The translations under genes were made by a program, and so were the position numbers. Shown here in pieces: positions 50,477-53,052 of a DNA stretch of 53,052 nucleotides. Below the pieces are notes generated by a model. That model was not told the DNA's origin. It saw nothing but the letters and a program-made list of their open reading frames with translations, and searched no databases. Positions within the stretch are counted from its first letter, which is position 1; each line of letters begins with the position of its first letter. This DNA is from Candidatus Anammoximicrobium sp. (GTDB taxonomy: Bacteria; Planctomycetota; Planctomycetia; Pirellulales; Pirellulaceae), in NCBI GenBank assembly GCA_012515235.1, contig JAAYYU010000348.1:1-53052 (forward strand), written 5' to 3'.

Positions 50477-50491
50477 GCCTCCGCGCAAATT

Positions 50492-50588
50492 GGGGTCAGG
50501 CTTACAGAATTCAATTTTGGCCCAGCAACGTCTTTCCATCGCGCTGGCGCCACGATTGGCCAAAATTGAATTCTGTAAGCCTGACCCC
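50492..50588. repeat. Palindromic REP/MITE-like element, copy 2
   Basis: Two perfect 31-nt inverted arms (50492-50522 and 50558-50588) flank a 35-nt loop. The outer end is GGGGTCAGGCTT and the inner end TCAATTTTGGCC. The element shares the GGTCAGGCTT end and a TTTCAATTTT/TTCAATTTT core with the one at 31813-31904. It lies 15 nt after the GYF gene and 50 nt before the converging POT gene stop, so as RNA it could also serve as a bidirectional terminator. Confidence 0.9.
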
Positions 50589-50638
50589 CGGCACCGGCTC
50601 GTCAACGACGCTCACAAACGCCGAAATCCCGTTTGGTG

Positions 50639-52636
50639 CTAGGACGCTGCCGCCGCATCTTCGTGCATCCAACGTTTCAGGATCGGAGCCAGCAAGAAAC
50701 AAATGGCCGCCGAGATGACCGCCGCGATCGCGATCTTGCCGAATACGTCGCCGTACACGTGGACGGTCTCGGTCGGCACCGGAATGCCGCCCTGGCCGCT
50801 GCCTTCGCCGTGGCCCACGCCCGTGAACTGGGCGATGATCGCCGCCAGGAACTGAGAAAACGCCGTCGCCAGAAACCACGCGCCCATCACGGTGCTGACC
50901 AGGTGAGCCGGCGACAGTCGGGTGACCATGGACAGCCCCACGGGCGACAAGCACAACTCGCCGGTCGTGTGCAGCAGATAGCCCGCAAACAACACCCACA
51001 GGCCCACCATGCCCCGCCCGTCGGCCGACTGGGCGCCGTACCAGAACGCGCCGAATCCCAGTCCCAACTGCAGCAACCCCAACGCAAACTTGACGGGCGT
51101 GCTGGGCTCCAAACGTAGCTTGGCCAACACGGCCCAAAGCGCCGTAAAAGCCAGGCCGAACACCAGAATGTAGATCGGATTGACGGCTTGGAACGTGCTC
51201 GCCGGAATCTCCCGGACGCGGCGGGCAAGCCCCATCCCCACGTTGCCTTCGGTCACTTGCCAGTCGATCTCAAAGTCCAACTTCTGCCCGTGCTGCTGCC
51301 GCAACTTGTCCAGCACGTCGAGCGTAAACAGCTGGCTGCCGTTCGCATAGCCCAACTGCTCCTGCGTCGGCTGCAGCCGGATCGTCTGGCCCACGTCGGC
51401 GGCCGTCACCGTGCGATCCTCAAACACGCGATCGACGTTGCGGTCCGTGAAATTGTTGACCGAACTCCCCGCCTGCTCGAAAAACGCCCAGAACAGCATG
51501 GAGAAAAACGTCAGGATCAACACGACGTACATCCGCTGGCGCGGAATCGTGTCCAGCCGAAACGTCTCGATGCCCAGATAAGCGAACGCCAGCACTCCCG
51601 CCAGCATCAGCACCAGACCTGCGGGACGGCTGGCTTCCGTCACCACCGTCGCCGCTACCTGGACCCACGGGTTCTGGCTGGCCTGCAGGTCCTGGACGAA
51701 GGACTCCGGGATCACGGTGATGCCGCGCTGCTGTTCCGTCAGCGGGGCGAAACCGGACACGAGCAGCACAAACACGGGAATCGTCACCGCGGTCCCCAAA
51801 TAGACCGCCCACTCGGCCGTGATCGGCCCCCACACGCGGCGCCGCAACCGTTGCGGATCGCGAGGCGCGCCGGCGTCTTTGCTCAAGCCCCCAGCACCCA
51901 AGGCAAACAGGGCCATCACCGCCGCGGCCACCAGCGACACCGCCACGACAATGTTGACACCGATCGAAAACGGATTGTCGGGCTTGAACCGGATCAGCGC
52001 CGTGGCTGCACTCGCCGCACCCACCAGGATCAACGCTTGGGTCACAATCCGGGGAGCGACGAAGACCGCCAGTCCGACCAGCATCCCCAGCGAGGCCAGA
52101 CCAAACCCCCAGTGCCAGCCGAACGTCTCGCCGACATAGCCGCACAGCAGCGGCGACATGGCGGCTCCCAAGTTGATGCCCATATAGAAGATCGTGAAAC
52201 CGCCGTCACGCTTGGAACTGCCTTGCGGATACAGCGAGCCGACGATCGTGGAGATGTTCGGCTTGAAAAAGCCGTTGCCGCAGATCAGCAACGCCAATCC
52301 GGTAAAGAACGCATACGTGTTTTCGACCGTCAACAGCAATTGGCCTCCGGCCATCAACAGGCCGCCCAGAATCACCGCGCGACGCGCCCCCAACAGGCGA
52401 TCGGCCAGCAAACCGCCAAAAAACGGCGTCATGTACACCAACGCCGTGTAGGCCCCGTAGACGGCATAGGCGTCCTTGTCGCCGTACCCCAGAAACCCTT
52501 TGATCAAATAGAAGACCAACAGGGCCCTCATGCCGTAGTAGGAAAACCGCTCCCACATCTCGGCAAAGAACAGCGTGAACAGTCCGGTGGGATGTCCGAA
52601 CAAGGTCGGCGACGGCGATGTGGCGTCGTGGTTCAT
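50639..52636 (-). CDS. POT/PTR2 family proton-dependent oligopeptide transporter
   Basis: This 665-residue inner-membrane symporter takes up di- and tripeptides with protons. Family signatures are FFAEMWERFSYYGMRALLVFYL (ExxER-type helix 1), GGLLADRLLGARRAVILGG, FYMGINLGAAMSPLLCGYVGE (PTR2 motif), and FFSMLFWAFFEQAGSSVNNF. It is longer than typical bacterial members (about 480-520). One extra segment lies near residues 210-300 (additional helices and a linker). Another is a roughly 100-residue hydrophilic loop after the FFEQ motif (DRNVDRVFEDRTV to STFQAVNP). Such long planctomycete POT proteins may act as scavenging transporters alongside exported peptidases. A near-consensus promoter lies at 52719-52748. 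Confidence 0.93.
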   Translation of the reverse strand: MNHDATSPSPTLFGHPTGLFTLFFAEMWERFSYYGMRALLVFYLIKGFLGYGDKDAYAVYGAYTALVYMTPFFGGLLADRLLGARRAVILGGLLMAGGQLLLTVENTYAFFTGLALLICGNGFFKPNISTIVGSLYPQGSSKRDGGFTIFYMGINLGAAMSPLLCGYVGETFGWHWGFGLASLGMLVGLAVFVAPRIVTQALILVGAASAATALIRFKPDNPFSIGVNIVVAVSLVAAAVMALFALGAGGLSKDAGAPRDPQRLRRRVWGPITAEWAVYLGTAVTIPVFVLLVSGFAPLTEQQRGITVIPESFVQDLQASQNPWVQVAATVVTEASRPAGLVLMLAGVLAFAYLGIETFRLDTIPRQRMYVVLILTFFSMLFWAFFEQAGSSVNNFTDRNVDRVFEDRTVTAADVGQTIRLQPTQEQLGYANGSQLFTLDVLDKLRQQHGQKLDFEIDWQVTEGNVGMGLARRVREIPASTFQAVNPIYILVFGLAFTALWAVLAKLRLEPSTPVKFALGLLQLGLGFGAFWYGAQSADGRGMVGLWVLFAGYLLHTTGELCLSPVGLSMVTRLSPAHLVSTVMGAWFLATAFSQFLAAIIAQFTGVGHGEGSGQGGIPVPTETVHVYGDVFGKIAIAAVISAAICFLLAPILKRWMHEDAAAAS

Positions 52637-52718
52637 GGCGTCTATGTCGAGCCCGCTGGTTGCAGATTCCGCTACGAACGTCCCAGAAAGCCAGGAAAAC
52701 TCCGTTTCTGGCGGCCCC

Positions 52719-52748
52719 GTTATATGCCCCAGGTCGAATGGATGTCAA
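52719..52748 (-). promoter_or_regulatory. Near-consensus sigma-70 promoter for the POT transporter
   Basis: On the minus strand, TTGACA (complement of 52743-52748) is separated by 18 nt from TATAAC (complement of 52719-52724). The match is 6/6 and 5/6, giving a leader of about 75 nt before the ATG at 52636. It is the best promoter match in the window. Confidence 0.75.
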
Positions 52749-52800
52749 CAGCCACCGTCTGTGTACAAAGCCGTTACGCAGCGAGGAACGCTGACCTCTC

Positions 52801-53052
52801 TCAGGCCACCACGCTGCTCGTCAGCGTGGAGCCATGTTAAAAACCAGCCCTCGTCCCTCCGCGCGCCCGCGCAGGCCACCACGCTGCTCGTCAGCGTGGA
52901 GCCATGTTCAGAACCAGCCCTCGTCCCGCCCCGCGCCCGCGCAGGCCACCACGCTGCTCGTCAGCGTGGAGCCATGTTCAGAACCAGCCCTCGTCCCGCC
53001 CCGCGCCCGCGCAGGCCACCACGCTGCTCGTCAGCGTGGAGCCATGTTCAGA
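52801..53052. repeat. Tandem array of a 70-bp repeat with palindromic core (right end)
   Basis: Units begin at 52801, 52871, 52941 and 53011 (the last truncated by the window end), a 70-bp period. Each contains CCACGCTG-N5-CAGCGTGG. Units 2 and 3 are identical; unit 1 differs at a few positions. Read on the opposite strand, the unit gives CTGGTTCTGAACATG, then GCTCCACGCTG and CGAGCAGCGTGGTGGC, matching the left-end array over about 40 nt. The arrays are therefore inverted relative to each other. Confidence 0.95.

Overview
The window reads as a high-GC bacterial chromosome segment, most likely a planctomycete (Pirellulales-like). The basis is the gene repertoire: an mraZ-rsmH pair without the usual division/wall genes behind it, DUF1080 (3-keto-disaccharide hydrolase) proteins, a Tat-exported hydroxypyruvate-isomerase-like protein, a GH89 alpha-N-acetylglucosaminidase beside a beta-helix glycosidase, DUF3467, a MoxR/DUF58 pair and long GC-rich spacers. 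No rRNA, tRNA, CRISPR array, prophage or intact insertion sequence was seen. Both ends run into tandem repeat arrays, so the window is probably a whole contig broken at repeats.

Layout. 1-397: array of a 72-bp repeat. 547-10793: a small unknown protein, a secreted alpha/beta hydrolase, a membrane protein, a single-domain response regulator, an RpoD-type sigma factor, an unknown 419-residue protein, and a two-gene unit (Tat-signal sugar-isomerase-like barrel plus UroD-family protein). 11016-14038: mraZ with a five-box MraZ operator, rsmH after a 396-nt gap, a small lipoprotein and a putative molybdenum-carrier-like protein. 14467-17579: the conserved translation cluster rpsB-tsf-pyrH-frr. 18022-21382: a radical SAM protein divergent from a PcrA/UvrD helicase. 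21503-28378 (minus strand): beta-helix glycosidase, GH89 NAGLU with a discoidin-like domain, a MazF-type toxin with its antitoxin, a DUF433 protein, and the broken 3' end of a GH20 hexosaminidase. 28638-33621: a double DUF1080 protein, a receiver-HATPase fusion, a pentapeptide-repeat protein, an SDR oxidoreductase and a double DUF3467 protein. 33695-40052: a 1097-residue fusion of the AmmeMemoRadiSam components, then a MoxR ATPase and its DUF58 partner.

40317-49411 is a tight eight-gene minus-strand run: pntAA-pntAB-pntB (proton-translocating transhydrogenase), xseA, a GH33-like sialidase, an M14 carboxypeptidase, an MFS transporter and a SEC-C protein. It is followed by a GYF-domain membrane protein and a POT peptide transporter with a near-consensus promoter. 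52801-53052 is a 70-bp repeat array related to the left array but in inverse orientation.

Most notable: (1) the single-chain AmrS-AmrA-(degenerate AmrA)-AmrB protein, which keeps an in-frame internal ribosome-binding site and ATG exactly at the AmrS/AmrA boundary; (2) inverted, homologous palindrome arrays at the two ends; (3) the mraZ operator, with TGG motifs at exact 10-bp intervals over the -10 element; (4) palindromic elements confined to gaps between convergent genes; (5) a toxin-antitoxin module inside a partly eroded glycosidase cluster.
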